64,000 nucleotides of DNA from Barnesiella sp. An22 (GTDB lineage Bacteria > Bacteroidota > Bacteroidia > Bacteroidales > Barnesiellaceae). The DNA lies in NCBI RefSeq assembly GCF_002159975.1, contig NZ_NFJR01000013.1, positions 21,559-85,558 of the forward strand, written 5' to 3'. Positions 26,763 through 34,894 of this stretch are shown here, piece by piece. The notes beneath the pieces were generated by a model. The model saw only the letters and a list, made by a program, of their open reading frames with translations, was not told the origin of the DNA and did not search any database. Position numbers and translations under genes: made by a program. Numbering within the stretch: the stretch's first letter is position 1; each line of letters starts with the position of its first letter.

Positions 26763-27815
26763 TTATCCGATGATGTATTTGCTCTTGGGCAGCCAGGCTA
26801 TCACCTTCACCAGCAGGTAGACGGTGACGAAGGTGCACACGGCTATGAGGGGTATGGCTATGTAGGCTGCCTGGGCAAGGGGGTGAATCAGGTCGTAGTA
26901 GAAGTTGAGCACGATGATGTGGGCCAGGTACATACCGTAGCTTTTGACCGAGATGTCGGTGAGGAGCTGCGCCCCCCGGCTTTGCCCGTTCAGTTTCAGC
27001 CGGCCGATGAGCGAGAAGAGTCCCAACGACATCATCAGTACGTTTACGGTACAGAAGCGCCAGCTGAGTTCCAGCTCGGGAATGGTGGCTACGGTATCGA
27101 TGCGTGCGCAGAAGAGGCCGGCCGTGACAGCGTAACCCGCCACGAGCAATACCCACGAGAGGAGTGCCGAGGGGTAGCCGTATCTTCGCAGGTAATACCC
27201 CAGAATGAAATAGCCGATAAACCCGGTGAAGTAGTAGAGCAGGGGGGTGTCGTTCCAGAAGGCCTCGCCCAGCACTTCGGGGTAGGCCAGGTGTATGTAG
27301 GGGAGGAAGGTGGTGAGAGTCCACAGGGCCAGGTAGCCTTCCAGCTCGCGTTTGCCGGCCCGTTCGAGCCAGGGCGAGATGATGGGGACAACCAGGTAGA
27401 GCCCGATGAGCATGTAGATATACCACAGATGGCCTATCTCGCACCCGAAGTTGACGGGGATGTGCAGGATGTGCAGAGCCAGGTCGCCCACCGACTCGCC
27501 CCGTGTAGCCATGAAGTAGATGGCGTAGATGACGCACCAGACGACAAAGGGGTAGACGATGCGGGTGAACCGCTTGCGGAAGAACCGGGAGATGGAGTCT
27601 TGCATCGGGAGCAGCAGAAATCCCGACAGCATGACAAACAGGGGTACCGACGTGCGGCATAGCGAGGTGATGATACCTATCCAGAAGGTGTTGCTACCGG
27701 TGACGACACTGAGTTGGTCGCCAATGTAGTAATACTCGCTGGCATGTTGTTGCATGACCAGGTAACAGGCAATGACCCGCAACAGGTCGAGTGAAAGATT
27801 ACGGTTCTTGATCAT
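26763..27815 (-). CDS. Acyltransferase family 3 membrane protein
   Basis: This 350-residue integral membrane protein of the OafA/WecH-like acyltransferase-3 family has about ten hydrophobic segments. The N-terminus, NRNLSLDLLRVIACYLVMQQHASEYY, matches the family start with the conserved region around the first helix, including the catalytic-type His. These enzymes acetylate or succinylate surface glycans. The substrate is unknown and there are no glycan genes next to it. It is convergent with mscL. Confidence 0.85.
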   Translation of the reverse strand: MIKNRNLSLDLLRVIACYLVMQQHASEYYYIGDQLSVVTGSNTFWIGIITSLCRTSVPLFVMLSGFLLLPMQDSISRFFRKRFTRIVYPFVVWCVIYAIYFMATRGESVGDLALHILHIPVNFGCEIGHLWYIYMLIGLYLVVPIISPWLERAGKRELEGYLALWTLTTFLPYIHLAYPEVLGEAFWNDTPLLYYFTGFIGYFILGYYLRRYGYPSALLSWVLLVAGYAVTAGLFCARIDTVATIPELELSWRFCTVNVLMMSLGLFSLIGRLKLNGQSRGAQLLTDISVKSYGMYLAHIIVLNFYYDLIHPLAQAAYIAIPLIAVCTFVTVYLLVKVIAWLPKSKYIIG

Positions 27816-27982
27816 AAGATACTATCTGGCAAATGGTGTGATGAATGTCTTCTTGTCCATGCCCCGATTTGTGGCTGGGCTGGAGTTTGCAGGGGGTGAG
27901 CGCCGGTAACCGGCCTTCGGTTGTGACGGCAGGTGGTTGTGCCGGTGCCGTTTGCGGTTCGGGCCACATGGCCCCCAGTCAA

Positions 27983-28021
27983 GCAAAAAGGAACTGTGCC
28001 CTGCGACACAACTCCTTTTGC
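27983..28021 (-). terminator. Terminator of panB
   Basis: Imperfect hairpin (27983-27998 with 28007-28021; one bulge and a two-base mismatch). On the minus strand the second arm ends in a T run, 10 nt after the panB stop. 27816-27982 shows no gene. Confidence 0.55.
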
Positions 28022-28031
28022 GTTTCCGTTT

Positions 28032-28850
28032 TTAGTATTGCTCCTTCTCGTTGGGGAAGTCGCGCGTCTTTACATCTTTTATATAGGCCTGAACCGCTTC
28101 GGTGATGGTAGTGCTCAGGTCGGCATACCGACGAAGGAAGCGGGGCGAGAACCCTTTGTTGATACCCAGCATGTCGTGCATCACGAGCACCTGGCCGTCT
28201 ACACCGCCACCGGCACCGATACCGATTACGGGGATGGTCAGCTCCTCGGCCACGCGGGTAGCCAGCGTAGCGGGAATCTTCTCGAGTACGAGGGCAAAGC
28301 AGCCGATTTCCTCGAGCAGATGGGCATCCTCGATCAGTTTTTTTGCTTCGGCCTCTTCGCGGGCACGTACGGTATAGGTGCCGAATTTGTTGATCGACTG
28401 GGGTGTGAGGCCCAGGTGACCCATCACGGGGATACCGGCACTGAGTATGCGCTCTACCGATTCGCGTATTTCGGCTCCGCCCTCCATCTTCACACAGTCG
28501 GCGTGCGTCTCCTTCATGATGCGGATGGCCGAGGCCACAGCCTCTTTCGAGTTGCCCTGGTACGACCCGAAGGGCATGTCGACAACCACCAGCGCCCGTT
28601 TGACGGCACGTACCACCGACTTGCCGTGATAAATCATCTGGTCGAGGGTGATGGGCAGCGTGGTCACATTGCCCGCCATCACGTTGGAAGCCGAGTCGCC
28701 AACCAGAATGACATCGATACCGGCCTGGTCTATAAGAGTCGCCATAGAGAAATCGTAGGCGGTCAACATCGAAATCTTTTCGCCGCGGAGCTTCATCTCC
28801 ATCAGGCGGTGAGTCGTTACTTTACGAGTATCTTCGGTATAAGTAGACAT
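28032..28850 (-). CDS. panB: 3-methyl-2-oxobutanoate hydroxymethyltransferase
   Basis: PanB makes ketopantoate from 2-oxoisovalerate and methylene-THF in pantothenate synthesis. From the chosen start (28850, [16 protein letters not shown]) it is 272 residues. It shows [20 protein letters not shown], the metal-site [22 protein letters not shown] and [11 protein letters not shown] motifs. The frame extends 14 codons upstream across the predicted promoter, so the later ATG is preferred. It is monocistronic. Confidence 0.96.
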   Translation of the reverse strand: MSTYTEDTRKVTTHRLMEMKLRGEKISMLTAYDFSMATLIDQAGIDVILVGDSASNVMAGNVTTLPITLDQMIYHGKSVVRAVKRALVVVDMPFGSYQGNSKEAVASAIRIMKETHADCVKMEGGAEIRESVERILSAGIPVMGHLGLTPQSINKFGTYTVRAREEAEAKKLIEDAHLLEEIGCFALVLEKIPATLATRVAEELTIPVIGIGAGGGVDGQVLVMHDMLGINKGFSPRFLRRYADLSTTITEAVQAYIKDVKTRDFPNEKEQY

Positions 28851-28878
28851 AGTTTTTTGTGTGTTAGAATTTCGGGGG

Positions 28879-28886
28879 CAAAGGTA
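28879..28886 (-). promoter_or_regulatory. panB promoter -7 box
   Basis: Minus-strand TACCTTTG, a perfect -7 match, 28 nt before the panB start. No clear -33. Confidence 0.5.
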
Positions 28887-29062
28887 CATCAATTTTTTAT
28901 ATTGACACCCTTTTTACTTTCTAATCTCAATTCCGTTATCTTTTAAATAGATAGCGATTGTGCGATTTTTAATTCCGTGAGTTCCACTGTCGCAGTTGTT
29001 CATACCCAGGATAAGGGTCGTGTAGCCATTCGGCAAAAGCAAGAGCGAAACTTTGTCCTCTT

Positions 29063-29093
29063 TTTGCCATTGCAGTGCTTTTCACTATCTTTG
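29063..29093 (+). promoter_or_regulatory. Promoter of the small TPR gene
   Basis: TTTG (29063-29066), 19-nt spacer, TATCTTTG (29086-29093): a textbook Bacteroidales promoter ending 17 nt before the ATG. Confidence 0.75.
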
Positions 29094-29110
29094 TTACACA
29101 ATAATTTGGA

Positions 29111-29389
29111 ATGGATATGATTTCAATAGAAGATATAAATCGAATGATTGGTGAAAACGAGTTGGAGAAGGCACTCGTTCACCTCGAAGAACGCTTGGCT
29201 TGCGACCCGCAGGACGATGGGGCCTATTACCTGAAAGGGGCCCTCTTCTGGAAACAGGGGAACTGGAAATTGGCGATTGAGAATTATTTGAAAGCGACCG
29301 AAATCAATCCCGAGAGTCCGGCTCGTCAGGCCTACGAAATGGTGATGGAGATTATCAACTTCTCCAACCCCGACCTTTATAATCCTTAA
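29111..29389 (+). CDS. Small tetratricopeptide-repeat protein
   Basis: This is a 92-residue cytoplasmic protein with one to two TPR units: ELEKALVHLEERLACDPQDDGAYYLKGALFWKQGN followed by WKLAIENYLKATEINPESP. TPR proteins mediate protein contacts; the partner is unknown. An alternative start is the ATG at 29117. It is convergent with the small membrane protein gene that follows. Confidence 0.85.
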   Translation: MDMISIEDINRMIGENELEKALVHLEERLACDPQDDGAYYLKGALFWKQGNWKLAIENYLKATEINPESPARQAYEMVMEIINFSNPDLYNP

Positions 29390-29405
29390 GTCATGGGCCT
29401 CAGTG

Positions 29406-29699
29406 CTATGCTACCAGTATGGCCAAGGCTATATAGACCAGAATTTGCAATGCCTGCAAAATCCACGACACCTCGGGCCGGGAGGCATAGACCCGGTAAC
29501 TGATCCAGGTGGAGAGCACGACGTAAAGGGGCATAAGCATGACAAATGTCCACGGCAGACTGTCGTCCATACCGCTCTCGGTAAAGGCCGACGTGGCCCG
29601 ACTCATCAACCAGGGCCAGGCGAAAATCGGCAGAGCCGTTATCAGTATCAACACCTTGAACCAGCCGGGGACCTTGCGTGAATAGTTATCTTTCTTCAT
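29406..29699 (-). CDS. Small membrane protein of unknown function
   Basis: This 97-residue protein has three hydrophobic segments at about 13-32, 49-67 and 77-97, and a basic N-terminus (MKKDNYSRKVPGWFK). There are no known motifs. It is preceded by two candidate minus-strand promoters. It is probably an inner-membrane protein. Confidence 0.65.
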   Translation of the reverse strand: MKKDNYSRKVPGWFKVLILITALPIFAWPWLMSRATSAFTESGMDDSLPWTFVMLMPLYVVLSTWISYRVYASRPEVSWILQALQILVYIALAILVA

Positions 29700-29715
29700 A
29701 GCCTGCTATTTTTTA

Positions 29716-29819
29716 CAAAGATACGAAAAGGCGAAAGTAGAAAAACAAGTTTACTTGATTTTTATGCTGAACCGCCTCCTGTCTTATTCAAAGATACAAG
29801 AGACGAGAGCGAAAACAAA
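29716..29819 (-). promoter_or_regulatory. Tandem, partly duplicated promoters upstream of the small membrane protein
   Basis: Two minus-strand TATCTTTG boxes lie at 29716-29723 and 29789-29796. The upstream one has TTTG at 29816-29819 with a perfect 19-nt spacer. The two promoter segments are similar over about 35 nt, as if duplicated. Confidence 0.55.
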
Positions 29820-29860
29820 GTTTTCGACAGGCGGCAGTGTCGAACCGACTCGTTATGAAA

Positions 29861-29896
29861 AGCGGGGAGCCATCGCTGGTTCCCCGCTCTTTTTTT
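29861..29896. terminator. Terminator at the end of the glycan locus (after GH20)
   Basis: An 11-bp stem (29861-29871 with 29878-29888, one G-T pair) and a 6-nt loop. A T run follows on the plus strand and a shorter one on the minus. It closes the minus-strand GH20 gene. Confidence 0.8.
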
Positions 29897-29913
29897 AATT
29901 GCCGATTTTATGA

Positions 29914-32184
29914 TTAGTGAGAGAGTGTAGCCGGGTCGGGCAGGGCCAACGTACCACCTTCGGGTGCGAATATAAACCCTTTGTTGTTCCAGGCACGCAG
30001 GTAGCCGCCGATGTTGTTGTTGATCATCAGCAGGCGGAAAGCGTGTTTGCCCTTTTGCAGAGCTATCGAGTTGCGGGTGTGCGAGTGGCGCACGAGTCGG
30101 CCGTCGTTGCTGATGACCACCCGTCCGTCGATTTGCAGTTCGTCCATCTCGGAAGAGAAGTAGTAGATACCGTCGGCCGGGACTTCGAAGTAGCCCGTGT
30201 AGCAGTAGGCCCCCTTTTCGTCGCCACTGGTCTTGAGGCTGAAATCCTTGACCACTTGAGGCTCGGTCCAGTAGGCCCCCTCTAAGTCTTTTACAAAGTA
30301 GAGGTTACCTTCGGTGCGTCGCCGTTCGATACCCGGTTGGGTAGCCTGGTCGGTTGCCGGCATGAGCGGCTCGCGAACCACCTCGAGGGTACGGGTCGTA
30401 CTCAATTTCCCCGAGGGGAGCAGCGTAGCGATTTTCAAGGTCGTGTTGCGGTCGAAGGTCAACGGATTCTCATATCGGGTCGACCCGGCCTGCGGTTCGC
30501 TGCCATCGGTAGTATAGACCATGGGGTAGTTGCGGCTGTTGTGGAAGGTCAGTGTCGTCTGGTCGGTAAAGGCGATGCGGTTGGCCATGGGCCCTTCGGG
30601 CAGGGGAATGTGGTAGTTGATGTGGTGCATGTCGAGCCGTACCAGTTGCGAGTCGAGGCGACGGGCAAACGAGTTATAGTCTTTTTTCTCTTTGGGAGTC
30701 CAGTCGAGTTCGGCCAGAGCGAGCATGCGCGGGTAGAGCAGATACTCGGTATAGTCGGGCGTGACGGCATATTCGGTCCACATGTTGCACTGGGCGCCCA
30801 GTACATGGTGGCGAAGGTTCTCGGGAATCTTTTCGGACGAGGGGTCGTAGTTGTAGATTTTGTCGAGCATGATGGCAAACTTGATGGCGATGGGCTCGGC
30901 CTCGACGGCTCCTTGACCGGCATCGACATAGAGCCACGGCGAGGGGGTCATAATCACGTCGTGTCCCATCGAAGCGGCTGCGATACCGCCCTCTTCGCCC
31001 CGCCACGACATGACGGTAGCCGAGGGGGCCAGTCCGCCTTCGAGTATCTCGTCCCAGCCAATCATGGCCTTGCCGTGTTCGAGAATGATTTTCTCGATGC
31101 GGTGGATAAAGTAGCTTTGCAGTTCGTGTTCGTCTTTCAGATTTTCATCTTGGATACGTTTCTGGCATTTGGGGCAGGCTTTCCATCTCTTTTTGGGGCA
31201 TTCGTCGCCACCGATGTGTACATATTTGCCCGGGAAGAGGGGAATCACCTCGTCGAGAATGTTTTCGAGAAATTCGAAAGTCTTGTCGTTGCCGGCACAA
31301 TAGACGTTGTCTTCCACGCCCCACTTGTTGCGCAGCTCAAACGGGCCGCCGGTACAGGAGTATTCGGGGTAGGCGGTGAGGGCGGCCAGGGCGTGACCCG
31401 GCAACTCAATCTCGGGGATGACGGTGATGAAGCGGTCGGCCGCATAGGCGACTACCTCTTTAATCTGCTCTTGCGTATAAAATCCCCGGTGTATGGAGCC
31501 GTCGGCATTGTGGCGTACCGAACCTACCTCGGTGAGGCGGGGGTATCTCTTTACTTCGATGGTCCAGAGGTGGTCGTCGGTGAGGTGCCAGTGGAAATAG
31601 TTCATCTTGAACATGGCCATGATGTCGAGCTGTTTCTTGACGAATTCCACGTCGTGGAAGTGGCGGCACACGTCGAGCATCATGCCGCGGTAGCCGTAGG
31701 CCGGTTCGTCACCGATTTCGACACAGGGCATTGTCCAGTCGATACCGTCGACAGGTTGCTCGCTCTCGATTTGGGGAGGGAGCAGCTGCATGACCGACTG
31801 CATGCCGTAGAAGAGACCTTGCGGTGTGCGGGCCTTGACCTGTACCCGCTTGGGGGTGACGCTCAACCGGTAGCCTTCGTCGCCCAGTTTCAGCGAGCGG
31901 TCTATCTGCAGCGAGATGCAGTTGTGGTTGCCGCTGTTTTTGATAGCCAGGTCGTAGCCGGTGGCTCGATTGATTTTGGCCTGAAAGTAGGCGGCCACCT
32001 TTTGCAGGTCGGCCCGTTGGGTACGGCCGACGACCAGCGACGTTTGAGGCGTGAGGGCGAAAGTGCCGCTTTTCACGGTCATCTCTTGAGGGGCAGGAGT
32101 GATATTCAGCGGGGTGTCTTGCGCCGCATATCCCGCAAACAGGGATATGCAGCACCACAGACAAGCGATTATGATTTTCTTCAT
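29914..32184 (-). CDS. Secreted GH20 beta-hexosaminidase with C-terminal PA14-like domain
   Basis: This enzyme removes terminal beta-GlcNAc/GalNAc. From the chosen start (32184, MKKIIIACLWCCISLFAG), which gives a proper signal peptide, it is 756 residues. An N-terminal GH20b domain (about 25-150) precedes the GH20 barrel with HWHLTDDHLWT and the catalytic Asp-Glu in HIGGDECPK (D327-E328). A chitobiase C-terminal-type beta domain (around 545-610) and a PA14-like beta domain (about 620-745) with YFEVPADGIYYFSS follow. The ORF opens 12 codons earlier but that start lacks signal features. It is the last gene of the minus-strand locus. Confidence 0.93.
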   Translation of the reverse strand: MKKIIIACLWCCISLFAGYAAQDTPLNITPAPQEMTVKSGTFALTPQTSLVVGRTQRADLQKVAAYFQAKINRATGYDLAIKNSGNHNCISLQIDRSLKLGDEGYRLSVTPKRVQVKARTPQGLFYGMQSVMQLLPPQIESEQPVDGIDWTMPCVEIGDEPAYGYRGMMLDVCRHFHDVEFVKKQLDIMAMFKMNYFHWHLTDDHLWTIEVKRYPRLTEVGSVRHNADGSIHRGFYTQEQIKEVVAYAADRFITVIPEIELPGHALAALTAYPEYSCTGGPFELRNKWGVEDNVYCAGNDKTFEFLENILDEVIPLFPGKYVHIGGDECPKKRWKACPKCQKRIQDENLKDEHELQSYFIHRIEKIILEHGKAMIGWDEILEGGLAPSATVMSWRGEEGGIAAASMGHDVIMTPSPWLYVDAGQGAVEAEPIAIKFAIMLDKIYNYDPSSEKIPENLRHHVLGAQCNMWTEYAVTPDYTEYLLYPRMLALAELDWTPKEKKDYNSFARRLDSQLVRLDMHHINYHIPLPEGPMANRIAFTDQTTLTFHNSRNYPMVYTTDGSEPQAGSTRYENPLTFDRNTTLKIATLLPSGKLSTTRTLEVVREPLMPATDQATQPGIERRRTEGNLYFVKDLEGAYWTEPQVVKDFSLKTSGDEKGAYCYTGYFEVPADGIYYFSSEMDELQIDGRVVISNDGRLVRHSHTRNSIALQKGKHAFRLLMINNNIGGYLRAWNNKGFIFAPEGGTLALPDPATLSH

Positions 32185-32223
32185 ATCTGTTTTTATCGTG
32201 TTGGATGTGTGGGTAAACAAGGG

Positions 32224-34809
32224 TTAATCCTCTCCGTAGTTGACGGTCATGTTGATGACGTTGCGGTTGTTCACTTCGATTTCGGCAGTGCGGTAGCCCG
32301 ATTTCTTGAAGACCAGGAACTCGTGGTTGCCGGTCGTTACCTGGAATCTGCCGCGTTCATCGGTCTTGGCCAGGGTTTTCCCCGTGCTCTTCTCGATAAC
32401 CTGCATGCCGGGTACGAGGGTAGCCTGTATGTCGCGTACCTCGCCTTTTACCTGCATTTGCCGCGAGCTTTTCGGGGTATAGGCTACTACGACTTCATCG
32501 TCGCCGATGGTCGAAGGTTCGCCTACGACGACGCTCTTCGTCAGGATAATGTTGTCGGACGACTGTCCGGCCTCGATGATGAATTCGCCGGGTTCGACAA
32601 ATCGGTGGTTCTGTTCATCGACCAGATAGAGTTCGGCTACGGGAACCTGCAAATGTACGGTGCGGCTTTCGCCCGGCTTCAGCTCGATTTTCAGGAAGTC
32701 GCGCAATTGTCTTATCGGGGTTACATAGGTGCTCACCTTGTCGCGCACGTAGAGTTGTACCACCTCTTTTCCGGTGCGTTTGCCGGTATTCTTCACCTCG
32801 ACGGTAGCCTTGATGGTGTCGGTCAAGCCATATTTATCGCGGTCGGTCGTGAGATTCTTGTAGACAAACGACGTGTAGGAGAGACCGTATCCGAAGGAGT
32901 AGAGCGCCGTGGGCGAGGAGAATACATAGTCGCGGCCCGGAGCGTCGTAACTGCCCGGATTGTGGTAGAAGCCTCGGTCGGAGGGGAGGTAGTTGTAGTA
33001 GACGGGCAGATGGCCGGTGCTTCGGGGGAAGGAGAAGGTAAGGCGTCCCGAGGGATTTACCCGGCCGAACAGAATGTCGGCGATGGAGTTTCCGGCCTGT
33101 TCACCGGCATACCACTGCACGAGTATGGCGGGGAGGTTGTTCTTCTCCCACTCGATGGCAAACGGTTTGCCTGTTACCAGTACGAGAATGACGGGGGTAC
33201 CCGTGTCGTATACCGCACGGATGAGTTGGGTCTGGGCTCCGGTGAGGTTCAGATCGTTGAGGTCGAAGCCCTCGCCGCAGGTCGAATTTTTGTAACCGTC
33301 GCGTACGAATGCCGCACTGGTGCTGCCGCCGAAGATGACGGCGACCTCGCTTTGACGGGCAGCTTCTACGGCTTCGGCAATGCCCGATGTATCGAGCGAA
33401 GCCAGGCTACATCCTTTGGCATAGCGAACGATGGTGTTTTTGCCCACCTGGCTTTTGATGCCTTGCAGCGGAGTGATGCCGTCTTTGTTGTTGCGGCTCC
33501 AGGTGTAATCGCCAAACTGTATCTGGTCGGCATTGGGGCCGATGACGGCAATCGACTTCAGGCGTTTGGGGTCGAGGGGCAGCAGGTTGTTTTCGTTTTT
33601 CAGCAATACGGTCGATTCGTCGGCGATGGCCTTCGACAGCCTTACGCTCTCGGGAGTGTGGCGTTTGTTCTGTTCGTATCGGTTGCCGTAGGGGTCGTCA
33701 AACAGGCCCGAGGCAAACTTGGCATACAAGACCCGGCGTACAGCCGTGTCGATGACCGATTCGTCGATGACCCCTTTTTCGACAAGACTTTTCAAGAAGG
33801 GGTAGCAGTTGCTCGAGGCTTCGACATCGAGTCCGGCGGTAATGGCCTGGATAGCGGCTTCGGACGAGTTGCGGGCCGTGCGGTGCATGCTTTTGAGCAT
33901 TTCGATGGCACCCCAGTCGGAGTAGACATACCCTTTGAATCCCCATTGATTGCGCAGAATTTCGGTGAGCATATAGTGCGAAGCCGAATTGGGCACGTGG
34001 TTCCACGAGTTGTAGCTCGACATTACGGCCAGTATCCCCGTGTTCTTTACCACCATTTCGAAAGGCTTGAGATAAATCTCGTGCAGGTCTCTCAGTCCGC
34101 ATTCCACCGACGCCAGATTCAGACCGCTCAGCGGGTTGCCGTGAGGCCCGTAGTGTTTGAGCATGGGCGATATGCCGCTTTCGAGATATCCGTCCACCTC
34201 TTCGATAGCGAATAGGCCGCACAGGTAGGGGTCCTCGCCATACGACTCTTCTACCCGGCCCCATCGCAAGTCGCGCACGGCATCGATACAGGGAGCCAGC
34301 ACTTGTTTGAATCCCATGCTGTGAAGGTCGTTTGCGATGTGATGAGCCTTTTCACGAGCCAGTTGTGGTGTGAACGTGCTGCCGAGTGCGATGTTCTGGG
34401 GATAGACGGTGTTGCCGTCGTGTACCACGCCATGCAGCGATTCGGCTACGGTGAAGACGGGAATACCCAGACGGGTCTCCTCGACCATGTACTTCTGTAT
34501 GGGGCGCATGTATCGGGCACAGTTGTCGCCGGTAAGGGGGAATCCTTCGACAAAGCCCCAGGCGATGTCGCCTGCTTTGTTTGAGAGTTTTTGAGGATCA
34601 AACTCCTGTCCGTTGAAAATGTCGGACGAGTGAATGTGCCGTATTTGGGCAATTTTCTCGTCAATAGTCATGCGGCCCAGCAGATCCTCCACCCGCTCTT
34701 CGATAGGGAGATCGGGGTTTTTGTAAGGAGGAATCTGTTTCTGGACTGCCTGTGAATAAGTCGCGCTTGAAGCAAGCAGCAACGAGCATATAAGCACTTT
34801 GTGTAACAT
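32224..34809 (-). CDS. Secreted GH3 glycosidase with carboxypeptidase-regulatory-like tail
   Basis: This 861-residue GH3 enzyme has a signal peptide (MLHKVLICSLLLASSATYSQ). The N-terminal barrel contains RWGRVEESYGEDP, LKHYGPHG and the nucleophile in YSDWGA (D298). The (alpha/beta)6 domain and a fibronectin-III-like domain follow. The last roughly 80 residues (VKGEVRDIQATLVPGMQVIE onward) resemble a CarboxypepD_reg beta-sandwich, which is unusual on a GH3. Specificity (beta-glucosidase, xylosidase or hexosaminidase) cannot be fixed; the locus suggests a host-glycan sugar. Confidence 0.9.
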   Translation of the reverse strand: MLHKVLICSLLLASSATYSQAVQKQIPPYKNPDLPIEERVEDLLGRMTIDEKIAQIRHIHSSDIFNGQEFDPQKLSNKAGDIAWGFVEGFPLTGDNCARYMRPIQKYMVEETRLGIPVFTVAESLHGVVHDGNTVYPQNIALGSTFTPQLAREKAHHIANDLHSMGFKQVLAPCIDAVRDLRWGRVEESYGEDPYLCGLFAIEEVDGYLESGISPMLKHYGPHGNPLSGLNLASVECGLRDLHEIYLKPFEMVVKNTGILAVMSSYNSWNHVPNSASHYMLTEILRNQWGFKGYVYSDWGAIEMLKSMHRTARNSSEAAIQAITAGLDVEASSNCYPFLKSLVEKGVIDESVIDTAVRRVLYAKFASGLFDDPYGNRYEQNKRHTPESVRLSKAIADESTVLLKNENNLLPLDPKRLKSIAVIGPNADQIQFGDYTWSRNNKDGITPLQGIKSQVGKNTIVRYAKGCSLASLDTSGIAEAVEAARQSEVAVIFGGSTSAAFVRDGYKNSTCGEGFDLNDLNLTGAQTQLIRAVYDTGTPVILVLVTGKPFAIEWEKNNLPAILVQWYAGEQAGNSIADILFGRVNPSGRLTFSFPRSTGHLPVYYNYLPSDRGFYHNPGSYDAPGRDYVFSSPTALYSFGYGLSYTSFVYKNLTTDRDKYGLTDTIKATVEVKNTGKRTGKEVVQLYVRDKVSTYVTPIRQLRDFLKIELKPGESRTVHLQVPVAELYLVDEQNHRFVEPGEFIIEAGQSSDNIILTKSVVVGEPSTIGDDEVVVAYTPKSSRQMQVKGEVRDIQATLVPGMQVIEKSTGKTLAKTDERGRFQVTTGNHEFLVFKKSGYRTAEIEVNNRNVINMTVNYGED

Positions 34810-34894
34810 AATGTGTGTTCTATGGTGTTAATGATTATTTGTTTATAAAGTAGACGAATAAGGGGGTTGATGTCTCATCGGGTATCTTGCAATT

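Noticed and set aside
30337..34215. A 1292-codon open frame on the plus strand
   Set aside because: It is antisense to the GH20 and GH3 genes and crosses the gap between them. Its translation has no motif. It results from the codon bias of the sense genes, which rarely place stop complements in that frame.
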